Origin: Cylindrotheca closterium
Taxonomy: Eukaryota > Bacillariophyta > Bacillariophyceae > Bacillariales > Bacillariaceae
Reading direction: 5' to 3'
Assembly (NCBI GenBank): GCA_933822405.4
Contig: CAKOGP040001788.1
Location: forward strand, 1-18,465
DNA length: 18,465 bases
Of this stretch, positions 7,050 to 15,856 are shown in pieces; position 1 is the stretch's first letter, and every line of letters begins with the position of its first letter. The translations under genes were made by a program, and so were the position numbers. The notes under the pieces were generated by a model. The model was not told the DNA's origin, ran no database searches, and was given only the letters and a program-made list of their open reading frames with translations.

Positions 7050-7860
7050 TGGCGATTCAGAAGGTAGTTTCAAACCGCCTTCTGTTATCCTCTTCCAAGG
7101 CTGTGGACAGGGTAATGGGGCAGGACCTCCTATATGGATCTCTGTAAGCTCTGCTCTCATTACCATGACGAAAGCAATGGGTTACGGCTTTGAGTGCCTC
7201 TCAGCACTGGAGTCACAATTGGTCACAGCCTAATGCTTCTGCTTTGTTGACGACACCGCCCTCATTGAGGCTGGCAATATAGTCCATCACTCGGGTGAAG
7301 CTATATGGGCATTGGTGCAGGACACCGCTACCCTGTGGGCGAGGGGAATCCGAGCTACTGGAGGCGCAATCAAACCCAAGAAGTCTTTTTGGTGGCTCAT
7401 CGATTTTGATTGGGACTCACGCATAGGCACATGGAAATTTCGTGGTAAAAAAGTAGTTGCCCCAGACTTCGAGCTCCAAATTCAAGGTCTATCAGGTGCT
7501 ACCAAATCCTTGCGGCGCCTCGAACCAGACGACTCTGAACGCACTCTGGGGGTGATGCTTGCCCCTTTGGAAAACCTTAAGGCTCATGAGCGTCAGCTGC
7601 TTGCTAAAGCCAAGAATTGTGCAGAACAGCTTTGGCCCAACCTTCTTCACAAATATGACGTCCTTCCCCTCACCAGGTCAACCATCATGAAGAAATTGGA
7701 GTACCCCATGGCACTAACCACCTCGGATGCCCAGCAATGGGCAGACATTATGTCTCTGGTACTTGCCAGAGGCCGGTGTATGTTGCAATTTCCCTCGGGC
7801 TCCTCTGTCCTATCAGGGTCTTGGACTCCCACACCCATTTGTGTGTCAAGCGTTTAAACA
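7050..7860 (+). pseudogene. LINE reverse transcriptase remnant
   Basis: The sequence enters in the middle of the reverse transcriptase domain: GCGQGNGAGPPIW near 7100 is the QG-containing block before the active site, and CFCFVDDTALIEAG with FVDD at 7243-7254 is the catalytic box. An in-frame TAA at 7231-7233 lies just before it. GIRATGGAIKPKKSFWWLID and the following thumb-like region stay open to about 7790, where the frame shifts. The first catalytic aspartate block and the whole fingers region are missing, because the endonuclease linker is joined directly to this point. Confidence 0.85.
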
Positions 7861-8420
7861 TCTTGAGATGTTGCCCCAACACATGGCTAACAGGACCAAA
7901 ACTGGTAACTACATGGAGGCCAACTTCCAAGCCCATCCACTAGAAACGGGGACATCCTTTGGAATCTTGCAACAAGTCGACAACAACACGGCCATCTTAG
8001 CTTCTGACACGTGGATGAAACGAGTGTGGCATGAACTTGAGGGTCTGGACGCGACTCCCCAGCCTTATCACATCACTGTAAGGACGAGTCTCTGCTGGTG
8101 GATCTCTTCCTCAACCTGGAGGCTGACCAAGATGAACTCCTCTGGCTCAATTGGTGTCAAATGTTCCTCCAGGTATGCACAGTGTCCGACATTGTCACTG
8201 CTGATGGCGGTTTATTTGTCGTGCTGCTTGGAATGGAATCAGGGATGAGTGCTGCCGCTGGCCATACCAATGGCCAAGGACCGTTCGCCCAATCCGCCAA
8301 CACTGGGACCTGTGGCAGACCACTTTATCCCGAGCCCTGCTTGCCTCCAATGGGCCACATTACCCACTATGACATCCATTTGGTCACTGGACTGATCCTC
8401 TGGAGGACTGGAATTGGTTG
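7790..8420 (+). pseudogene. LINE middle region between reverse transcriptase and RNase H
   Basis: This stretch continues the polyprotein through at least two frameshifts: QGLGLPHPFVCQAFKHLEML and ASDTWMKRVWHELE in one frame, DLFLNLEADQDELLW in the next, and AWNGIRDECC and RALLASNG in a third, with a TAA near 8370. It has no named domain that I recognise, but composition and colinearity make it part of the same protein. Confidence 0.6.
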
Positions 8421-9300
8421 CTGTCACCCAATACAGGCCTCTTCCACCGCCTTGGGGCAACCTGGAGACATTTTTCTCCTGGGGGTTCTTCCACCACGTC
8501 ACGTTGCTTTGCACCATTGCCTTCACCTTCCTCCAATCCGTGGTGGACCGCCCCTCTCCGTGCCGATGTTCTTTGTGCTATGGTCCATCCCATTACTGGG
8601 TCTGACAGCGTTCTTCTCACAGGTACTGGTCGTCCTTTGGAAATGGCCCCTACCACCAGCCCATCCATCCTTCAAGCCTGGCAAACGGCTGCAGAGCTTT
8701 GCACGGACTACTATGGGTGGGTTCCAGACAAGATTGAGATTCACGACGACAAAGCTACCTTAGTTGCTGCCCTGTTGGAAGGTCACCTTCGAGTGATCAG
8801 CAATGGGTCCTTCAAGAATAAGTTAGGGACCGCAGCTCTTCAACTCCTGGTGAAGCATGGAGGGTCAGACCGGATCACCATCCGTTGTCAGACCCTGGGT
8901 TTGCCCCAGGATCAGAGCCCATACCGCAGTGAAGTCATTGGTCTGATGGCCAGTATCATGGCAATTTATTGGCTCCTACAGCAATGGGCCCCAAATCTTT
9001 TGACATGCCCCAGGGCGCGGATTGCTTGTGACGGCCTCTCTGCCATTGAGATGACGTTTGAAGACCGCCTACTTTCTCCAACTGACGCTCAGTTTGACTT
9101 GGTGTCATCCATTCCGGAAGCTATCCTCCGGTCCTCTGTTGGGAAGCTATCCTCTGGTCCTCTGTTGATTGGTTGCCCCAGCATGTGTATGGCCATCTCC
9201 AAAAGTCTAATCTATTTGACAAATTGTCTTGGTGGGAGAAAAGGAATCTTGAAGTCGATGGAATGGCGGTGGAGTATCGTAAAGAACTTGAGGCGGCTAA
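8418..9300 (+). pseudogene. LINE RNase H domain remnant
   Basis: The expected acidic positions can be followed. The first is SNGS with asparagine at 8802-8804 where an aspartate is normal, then YRSE with the glutamate at 8931-8933, and ACDG with the aspartate starting at 9030. The late histidine motif VYGHLQKS comes after a frameshift near 9140, followed by WWEKRNLEVDGMA. The shift is caused by a 26-bp tandem repeat. Both the changed first aspartate and the shift mean the domain is dead. Confidence 0.8.
9116..9167 (+). repeat. 26-bp tandem duplication causing a frameshift
   Basis: Positions 9116-9141 and 9142-9167 are the same 26 bases with one mismatch. Because 26 is not divisible by three, the second unit moves the RNase H frame. 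The downstream histidine motif is read in the frame that would be continuous with a single unit. Confidence 0.9.
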
Positions 9301-9795
9301 TCATCTCATATCCCCCAATCCTCAAATCTTCAGCTTTACATGGCAGACACCAAACAGTCACGTCTTGATCCTCAGTTTTATCCAAGAGTGCATAACCCTT
9401 CCTGCCCTTTGCTTGCGCTGGAGGGACAATGGTACTATTTCCGCCGAAGCCAAGTCTGAGATTGCCTGGGACACACTGGGTCGCGCCATGCAATCACTTC
9501 CTGCAGGACTACAAAGGCGCCTCTGAGGACCATCTCCATGTTCCCCGTTGTTGCGCTGCTTTGGCAACTGCTGGGGAATGGGACCGTTGCACCGCAGCCT
9601 TCTCCACATGGTTTGATCTGCAATTGACGGGCCCTTCCATCAAACAAGCAATCTTACAGCTTCCATGCACCTGCTTCCCTCTCTTTTCAGACCATTCCTC
9701 CTTGGTTCGGCTGGCCTTCTTGGCTCAACAGGTGATAGGGTCTCAAGGCCTTTTGGAGGGATGGATAGCCTTGTCTTGGCTACCGCTCCAACAAC
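9290..9795 (+). pseudogene. LINE C-terminal region
   Basis: After RNase H the frame reads EIAWDTLGRAMQSLPAG. A shift near 9530 leads to HVPRCCAALATAGEWDRCTA, a place where related elements carry a zinc-finger-like cysteine and histidine cluster, then GSQGLLEGWIALSWLPLQQR. The reading continues into LTR sequence from 9796, so the true C-terminus is lost. Confidence 0.65.
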
Positions 9796-10320
9796 GGTTG
9801 GATATATTAGGATTTTCAAAGTACATTTTTGGAGAAACAAGAAAAAGAGAATACATGTGAACAATAGAGAAATGATGTCAACTGATACGACTAAAAATGA
9901 AGACTGATGCAATTAAAAATGTTGCACATGGCGAGTCAGAAAAAGGATCATATTTCTATGGAGATCATCTTATTGATGATGTAAGAAAACCAGATTCAAG
10001 CAAGAACCAAAGTTGGATACTAAGAATGGATAAGCACATTGAACTTGCAGCATATCAGGCTGACATAGAGAGAATTCTGAGAATTTCCGCTGAGCTGGAG
10101 AAGAAAGAGTCAAAGTCAAAAGTTGACAGATTGTTCTCACTTTTTATAATATACTGCAAGCAACGAGTGAATTGGTTGATAAAGTAGGATCTCTGATAGA
10201 TCTATATACTTCTATATACTGTAAATTCATATACTTAGAAGGCAACAATACCTGGACAGCTAAATCACAGTCAATTGAACAGGTAGATTGCAGGCGGCAG
10301 TGGATTGCTTACTTCTAACA
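9796..10320 (+). repeat. 5' LTR of family B
   Basis: This 525-bp LTR ends in TACTTCTAACA at 10320. Its start GGTTGGATATATTAGG aligns with TGTTGGATATATTAGG of the minus-strand LTRs, so its first T has been lost or changed. A block of about 26 bases near 10027 that exists in the minus-strand LTRs is missing or replaced. Confidence 0.82.
10141..10153 (+). promoter_or_regulatory. TATA-like element in family B LTR
   Basis: The sequence tttttataatata lies about 170 bp before the LTR end and is also kept in both minus-strand LTRs (around 13817-13830 and 15409-15422, as tatattataaaaa). It is a candidate LTR promoter element by sequence alone. Start sites are unknown. Confidence 0.3.
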
Positions 10321-10394
10321 TACATTATAAAAAGTCACTGAAATGAATTGGGGGCCGATATATTCCTACAACTTGAAAGGATAGGAACTTGCTC

Positions 10395-11800
10395 ATGATG
10401 AGTGGAAGATTTCAGAATACTGGACATGGTTCCAATGGAAGAAATGCTGGACAAAACAGATCACAGCAAGGCCAAGGCAATGGTCAATACAATGGAAAGA
10501 AGACTGGCAATGGTAGCCAGAAAGAGAAGAAGTTTCATCCTCTGGTTAGAGGAAACATTCTCGAATTTAGCTTTGATGAAGTAAAGAAGACATTGGTAAT
10601 CAAAATGTCAACGATGAAGATGGATCATGTTGATGACATGATCTAGAGTGTACGAACCTTGAGTCTGTTTGATATTCAAAGTGTGAAGCTGACATTGGTA
10701 TTGGTAACTGATGACAACAATCCTGATAAGGAGATAAAGCATGAAGAAAGAAGAACTAATTATTTGGCTGATCAAAAGGATTGGAAGACCAGAAAGAAGG
10801 TGTTTGATAACAATAAACGCAACATCTATGGAATGATTTTGAAGATGTGCACCGATCACATGGTGGACAAGCTTGAACAAGAAGCTGACTTTGACAACAA
10901 ACTGTTCAATGATCCTGTGGAGTTATTGATGCGGATCAAGAATTTTATGACGACTACTGTTGATACAGAATGGGAATATTTTGGTCTGTTGAAGACCATG
11001 AGCAATCTGATTAATTGCCATCAAAAGGAGAAGGAAAACATTGCAAGTTTTTTGTAAACAATTTGAAGAAAGGGCAAAGGCATTGCAAGCTTTGCTTGGT
11101 TATGATCTTTTGGACAAATTTACTGAGAAGAGTCAGGAATATGATTTATTGGGAAGCAATGCTGAACAATTGCAACATAAAAAGGAATCATGGGGAAGAT
11201 TCATGGCCAACAGATTTCTGTACAATTCCAATAGAGCCAAGTATCAATCAAGAATTGATGGAATGACGGCGCAGTACACGTTGTTGCATCTGGATTTCAA
11301 ACAATGTTGTACATTTCCCACTACTTTGGAAAATGCTGGGACGGCCGGGAAAATCAAAATTTACTCCCAAGAATTGTATGCTAAATATCTATTTCCCGGC
11401 CGTTCCTGCTGATGTTTTGAACCAACAAAACCATGATAACAGGAAGAAGAATCCAAATGGAGGCAATTCGAATGGGCAAGGCAAACAGAACAAGTCAAAC
11501 AACAATCAAAATGACTGAGCTCAGTTTCTGCAACAACAAACTCGAGCGTGTTTTGTATGCGGATCAAAAGATCATGTCGCACCTCAATGTGCGGACAAAT
11601 TGAAGCCTTGGGATAAGTGGAAAATCCCGGACAAACATAGGGATTATTCAAACAAGAAAGGTCGTGGTAATGGACAAAATATGCAATGTGATGAAAATGT
11701 AACATGTGATGATGACAAATCAGGACATTCAAATACTCAATGGAACTATGGACATTCCAACAATGAATCCCATGGAGGACAATTGATTCAACAAGGACAT
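10395..11800 (+). pseudogene. Family B gag with CCHC zinc knuckle
   Basis: From ATG at 10395 the frame starts MMSGRFQNTGHGSNGRNAGQ, a low-complexity G/N/Q-rich head. It continues past a TAG at 10644-10646 to LADQKDWKTRKKVFDNNKRN and VDKLEQEADFDN, a helical gag core, and stops at 11055-11057. A +1 shift restores CKQFEERAKALQALLGYDLL, and another near 11390 leads to a basic asparagine-rich stretch and a TGA at 11516-11518. The zinc knuckle CFVCGSKDHVAPQC (11549-11590) fits CX2CX4HX4C with all ligands present. The product would package element RNA, but the breaks rule out a full protein. Confidence 0.82.
11549..11590 (+). other. CCHC zinc knuckle of family B gag
   Basis: CFVCGSKDHVAPQC gives the spacing CX2CX4HX4C typical of retroelement nucleocapsid domains. 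It is followed by ADKLKPWDKW and a polar, histidine- and asparagine-rich linker leading to the protease. Confidence 0.88.
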
Positions 11801-11819
11801 ACTGATAATGATTCAAGAC

Positions 11820-12036
11820 CACAAGGGATAATGTTGTTCCAAATGAACAATACTGGTATCCACTTGGATAGTGGATCTAAATTTCATTTGCAAACCAATG
11901 AGGATGACTTTAAAGAAGGAAGTCTACAAGGAATTGATGGAGGATTCCATTATACCTCTAATATAGAGGGAAGAAACCTTTATTGAGTAGGAATCAATAA
12001 GGTATTTGATTTGACATACTGAAAATCATCCAAGAC
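11820..12036 (+). pseudogene. Copia protease, first copy (damaged active site)
   Basis: GIHLDSGSKFHLQTNEDDF contains the aspartic protease DSG triad at 11867-11875, but the residue two after the glycine is lysine where Copia proteases have threonine or alanine (DSGST/A). The frame ends at TGA (11984-11986). The segment is repeated with a period of 217 bp downstream. Confidence 0.78.
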
Positions 12037-12432
12037 AACAAGGGATGATGTTATTTCAACACAACAATACTGGTATCCACTTGGATAGTGGATCTACTTT
12101 TCATTTGCAAACCAATGAAGATGACTTTAAAGAAGGAAGTCTACAAGGAATTCATGGAGGATTCCATTATGCCTCTAATGTTGAGGGAAGAGAACTTTAT
12201 TGAGAAGGAATTGATAAGGTATTTGATTCCGTTTGTAAGCTTCACACACGAGCTAGCAACAACATCAACAGTTTGTTGAACATGGTAAAAGATAGATTTG
12301 ATGTATTTATGGACACAAAGAGAGAGAACAGCTTCTTTGTGACCAGGAACGGGACAACATGGCGATTTGGACATCACAATGGATTATATACTTTGGTTGG
12401 CAAACCTGCTGTGGCAACAGCAATGTTCCATT
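12037..12432 (+). pseudogene. Copia protease, second copy, with downstream region
   Basis: This copy keeps the active-site motif LDSGSTFHL (from 12081). After a TGA at 12201-12203 the same frame continues through SLLNMVKDRFDVFMDTKREN, SFFVTRNGTTWRF and GLYTLVGKP, matching the rest of the protease and the entry to the pre-integrase part of Copia polyproteins, up to TAA at 12430-12432. The 217-bp offset from the first copy is not a multiple of three, so the two copies lie in different frames. Confidence 0.8.
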
Positions 12433-13412
12433 AATCATGCACGTGGAATTGACAATGCTGGAGTAGACCCACATTTTGATATTGAAATCGAAAGGCACAA
12501 AGGAATGGCATTCATCCTACAGCGTGATAGGATCCATATGGGTGAAGCGATGGATACATATCATGGTTTATGGAAATGGACAAAATTTGCTCAATGCTGT
12601 TATGAATTGGCTAAAGACCGAAGATGGGATTTTGATGACTTATAAATTCGCTTTGGTGGATTACCCAGTACATTCGTTCAAGAAGCAAAGCGAAGAGGTA
12701 TCCAAAAAGATTTTCATGAATGGACGGATGGAAGAGGATTTAAATATGATGAAGTTCCTGCTGGGATGGAACAAGATGAAATTCACATGGTACCTAATAA
12801 TTTAAATGATGATATGGAAGGGTACTGTGCTCTGCAGAGTGTGGAGAAGAACAAAGAGGGTTTCACAAACAAACAAGTGAAACGAGCAAATGTTGCACAA
12901 AATGGCTTTCATATGATGGGAGCACCTGGTGCAGAACTATTCAAGTTGGCAATTCGGGGAAATTTTTTCAAAAATTGTCCAATTACGGAGGAAGATGTTA
13001 ATATCTCTGGAAAAAATATATGGACCGAGCATTTCAACAATTAAGGGCAAACAAAAGCGACCATTACCAAAGGCGGTGGTTGATGATTGGATCAAAATGC
13101 CCAAGGAACTCCTGAAACACAATTCGAACCTGGATTTATGCATCAACATTATGTTTATCAACAATGTTGCATTTTTTGTCAGTATTGACAAAGCAATCAA
13201 ATTCCGATTCAGTACTGAACTGAAAGATCGGACGAAAGATGCTATTTACAAGTCGATTGACAAAATTTTACTCATTTATAATTGTGCGGAATTTCAAATC
13301 GAAACTATTTATTGCGACAACAAATTCAAACCGGTATTTGATGACATGAAAGATAACATGGATGTGACCATGAATTATGCCGCGCCGGGCAAAGGTTTTC
13401 AAACCCGTATTT
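12433..13412 (+). pseudogene. Family B pre-integrase and integrase N-terminal half
   Basis: After a poorly readable linker (12433-12760), the segment from 12766 reads KNKEGFTNKQVKRANVAQNG and FFKNCPITEEDVN, a recognisable Copia region before the integrase core. A frameshift near 13010 continues as YGPSISTIKGKQKRPLPKAV. The core follows: LCINIMFINNVAFFVS, where asparagine stands in place of the first catalytic aspartate, then DRTKDAIYKSIDKIL and IETIYCDNKFKP with the second aspartate in CDN. The domain breaks off at 13412 before the catalytic glutamate. Confidence 0.78.
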
Positions 13413-13432
13413 GATGATGTGAAGGATAACAT
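13325..13432 (+). repeat. 35-bp imperfect repeat at the inversion junction
   Basis: The integrase bases at 13325-13359 recur at 13398-13432 with four differences. The second unit ends in ggataacat, the same nine bases that begin the long direct repeat copied at 15016. The junction between plus-strand integrase and minus-strand flank therefore sits on short shared sequence. Confidence 0.75.
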
Positions 13433-13650
13433 AAAATAAGAAAGACTGTTTCATATTGAAAGAAGTATTTGATAGACATTATTGACACAAGAGCTAACTA
13501 CCTATCCGCAAAAGATCCTATTTCAGGAGAGAAGCAAGAACCAGGGGCGTTGAGGCACCTGCAGCTAGTTGCAATCTCATATTTCTGACATTGGACACTC
13601 TTAACAAAGTTCTGTTCTTGAAGATGGGCAAACCAAGGTTCAGACCATGG

Positions 13651-14201
13651 TGTTAGAAGTAAGCGATCCACTGCCTCCTGCAATCTACCTGTTCAATTGA
13701 CTGTGATTTATCTGTCCAGGTATTGTTGCCTTCTAAGTACATGAATTTACAGTATATAGAAGTATATAGATCTATCAGAGATCCTACTTTATCAACCAAT
13801 TCACTCGTTGCTTGCAGTATATTATAAAAAGTGAGAACAGTCTGTCATTTTTTGACTTTGACTCTTTCTTCTCCAGCTTAGTGGAAATTCTCAGAATTCT
13901 CTCTACGTTAGCCTGATATGCTGCAAGTTCAATCTGTTTATCCGTTCACCTTCCACTGTACTCGGTACTTTGATTAGTATCCAACTTTGGTTCTTGCTTG
14001 AGTCTTGCTTTCTTACATCATCAACAGGATGATTTCCATAGAAATATGATCTGTTTTCTGACTCGCCACATGCGATATTTTTAGTCACATCAGTCTTCAT
14101 TTTTAGTCGTATCAGTTGACATCTTTTCTCTATCGGTCACATGTATTCTCTTTTTCTTGTTTCTCCAAAGATGTACTTTGAAAATCCTAATATATCCAAC
14201 A
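13651..14201 (-). repeat. Family B 3' LTR, copy 1
   Basis: This 551-bp LTR starts with TGTTGGATATATTAGG (complement 14201) and ends in TTCTAACA (complement 13651). It is the inverted counterpart of the LTR at 9796-10320. The purine tract GGCAGGAGTG directly precedes it. Confidence 0.85.
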
Positions 14202-14211
14202 CACTCCTGCC
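14202..14211 (-). other. Polypurine tract, family B copy 1
   Basis: GGCAGGAGTG on the minus strand abuts the LTR start and is identical to the family A tract. Confidence 0.7.
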
Positions 14212-14264
14212 GTTTCATTAACATAGTTGATGACAACGGAACATGAAAGGAAATTGTGTTGCTC

Positions 14265-14490
14265 CTAATCTTGTTCTCCTTGGATCAATGATCTGAATTC
14301 CAAGTATTTTTGTCCCTGTAGAGGTTTGCTCATGAAATCTCCCCACATCTTTTCAGTTGGACAATATTCAATAGTCACATTTCCTTTCTTGACTTGATCA
14401 GTCATAAACAAATATCAAATGTTCAAAGCTTGGCTTTGCTTTCTGGCACTATCACGTGCATTCTTTTCCAATAGAATTGAACTCTTGTTA
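14265..14490 (-). pseudogene. Pol RNase H tail, duplicated copy
   Basis: The frame reads NKSSILLEKNARDSARKQSQ, a TGA at complement 14415-14417, then YLFMTDQVKKGNVTIEYCPT and DFMSKPLQGQKYLEFRSLI, ending at TAG (complement 14265-14267). It is the Copia pol C-terminus, cut off upstream at 14490. The premature TGA stands where family A has an arginine codon (NIRY). Confidence 0.85.
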
Positions 14491-15015
14491 CTCAACTCTT
14501 CTTCTTTTGACTCCTCCGTCTCTGATCGCTTATCAACATTCCAAACAGGCATGAGTATATCCGGAGCTGTGTCAACAAACTCCATCCCTTCGCTTGGCTC
14601 TCAATGCTGGCAGTACTCAAATTTTCATAATTGACTACTAGAGAAATGGACATTTTTTTACTAATATATTCCCTATCTGTTTCATGATCAGTTGTGGAAA
14701 CTAGGCTCCCTAATATATTCCCTATCTGATACATGATCAGTTGTGGAATCTAGGCTCCCGCATGTCTAAAAGGACTGTACAACTGGACGGTTTGGAAGTA
14801 CGGGAGTGCAGACAGACAAGCTTCTAGAATATTCTGGGAAGTTTGTAAAGCTTTATTATGGAAGTAAAAGTAGGTCCTTTTAATCCCTTTCAAGCTTTGT
14901 GTTGAATCAATACGGAGGTCTAGGGAAAGAGCAAGGCAAATCCAATTAGGATCTATGTTCTTACACAGATCTGGAGGCAATATTATTGAGCTCACAATCT
15001 GAATAAAATCCAACT
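14491..15015. other. Unrelated 525-bp spacer between the duplicated segments
   Basis: This stretch has no counterpart elsewhere in the window. A minus-strand frame across its right part (98 codons, overlapping into the repeat) looks like nothing I recognise. It contains a 49-bp tandem repeat at 14661-14758. It could be filler copied during the duplication, or part of the original flank. Confidence 0.6.
14661..14758. repeat. 49-bp tandem repeat, two units
   Basis: Units 14661-14709 and 14710-14758 both start ctaatatattccctatctg and contain catgatcagttgtggaa and ctaggctcc. They differ at about three positions. Confidence 0.88.
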
Positions 15016-15242
15016 GGATAACATAAAATAAGAAAGACTGTTTCATATTGAAAGAAGTATTTGATAGACATTATTGACACAAGAGCTAACTACCTATCCG
15101 CAAAAGATCCTATTTCAGGAGAGAAGCAAGAACCAGGGGCGTTGAGGCACCTGCAGCTAGTTGCAATCTCATATTTCTGACATTGGACACTCTTAACAAA
15201 GTTCTGTTCTTGAAGATGGGCAAACCAAGGTTCAGACCATGG

Positions 15243-15793
15243 TGTTAGAAGTAAGCGATCCACTGCCTCCTGCAATCTACCTGTTCAATTGACTGTGATT
15301 TATCTGTCCAGGTATTGTTGCCTTCTAAGTACATGAATTTACAGTATATAGAAGTATATAGATCTATCAGAGATCCTACTTTATCAACCAATTCACTCGT
15401 TGCTTGCAGTATATTATAAAAAGTGAGAACAGTCTGTCATTTTTTGACTTTGACTCTTTCTTCTCCAGCTTAGTGGAAATTCTCAGAATTCTCTCTACGT
15501 TAGCCTGATATGCTGCAAGTTCAATCTGTTTATCCGTTCACCTTCCACTGTACTCGGTACTTTGATTAGTATCCAACTTTGGTTCTTGCTTGAGTCTTGC
15601 TTTCTTACATCATCAACAGGATGATTTCCATAGAAATATGATCTGTTTTCTGACTCGCCACATGCGATATTTTTAGTCACATCAGTCTTCATTTTTAGTC
15701 GTATCAGTTGACATCTTTTCTCTATCGGTCACATGTATTCTCTTTTTCTTGTTTCTCCAAAGATGTACTTTGAAAATCCTAATATATCCAACA
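15243..15793 (-). repeat. Family B 3' LTR, copy 2
   Basis: This 551-bp LTR sits downstream of a long pol pseudogene and its purine tract, so it is the genuine 3' LTR of the minus-strand element. The 227 bp beyond it (15016-15242) would be flanking DNA at the original insertion site. Confidence 0.85.
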
Positions 15794-15803
15794 CACTCCT
15801 GCC
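15794..15803 (-). other. Polypurine tract, family B copy 2
   Basis: GGCAGGAGTG on the minus strand directly precedes the 3' LTR. Confidence 0.7.
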
Positions 15804-15856
15804 GTTTCATTAACATAGTTGATGACAACGGAACATGAAAGGAAATTGTGTTGCTC

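Larger units (their letters stand above)
6554..9795 (+). mobile_element. Decayed non-LTR (LINE-type) retrotransposon
   Basis: In order along the plus strand are remnants of an endonuclease, a reverse transcriptase, an RNase H domain and a C-terminal region. They are spread over at least six frame changes with several stops. The 5' end is truncated at the junction with the family A LTR, and the 3' end stops at 9795 where the family B LTR begins. No poly-A tail or target-site duplication is visible. Base composition looks more GC-rich than in the Copia elements on either side. Confidence 0.85.
9796..13432 (+). mobile_element. Copia family B, plus-strand 5' half
   Basis: The order is 5' LTR, leader, gag with zinc knuckle, duplicated protease, pre-integrase and integrase start. 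Homology ends near 13432, where minus-strand family B sequence with its flank begins. Reverse transcriptase, RNase H and the 3' LTR are absent. The start at 9796 cuts the LINE reading frame, which fits insertion into the LINE or a later rearrangement. Confidence 0.85.
13424..14490 (-). repeat. 1067-bp direct repeat, copy 1 (flank, LTR, RNase H tail)
   Basis: The segment is repeated at 15016-16082 with an offset of 1592 throughout. The only difference I noticed is one base in ctttctggcac versus ctttctgacac. Read on the minus strand it carries the RNase H tail of pol, purine tract, LTR, and about 227 bp that follows the LTR and has no recognised coding content. Copy 1 ends at 14490 where unrelated DNA begins. 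Confidence 0.92.

Noticed and set aside
8098..8763. Long open frame in the LINE region
   Set aside because: Only its first third follows the element's protein. The rest overlaps the RNase H lead-in, which is read in another frame.
13498..13683. 61-codon minus-strand open frame duplicated at 15090-15275
   Set aside because: It is identical only because the whole 1067-bp segment is duplicated. It crosses the LTR end into flank.
13903..14100. 65-codon minus-strand open frame in the family B LTR (also 15495-15692)
   Set aside because: It lies within the LTR, is interrupted in the plus-strand LTR, and does not resemble a known protein.
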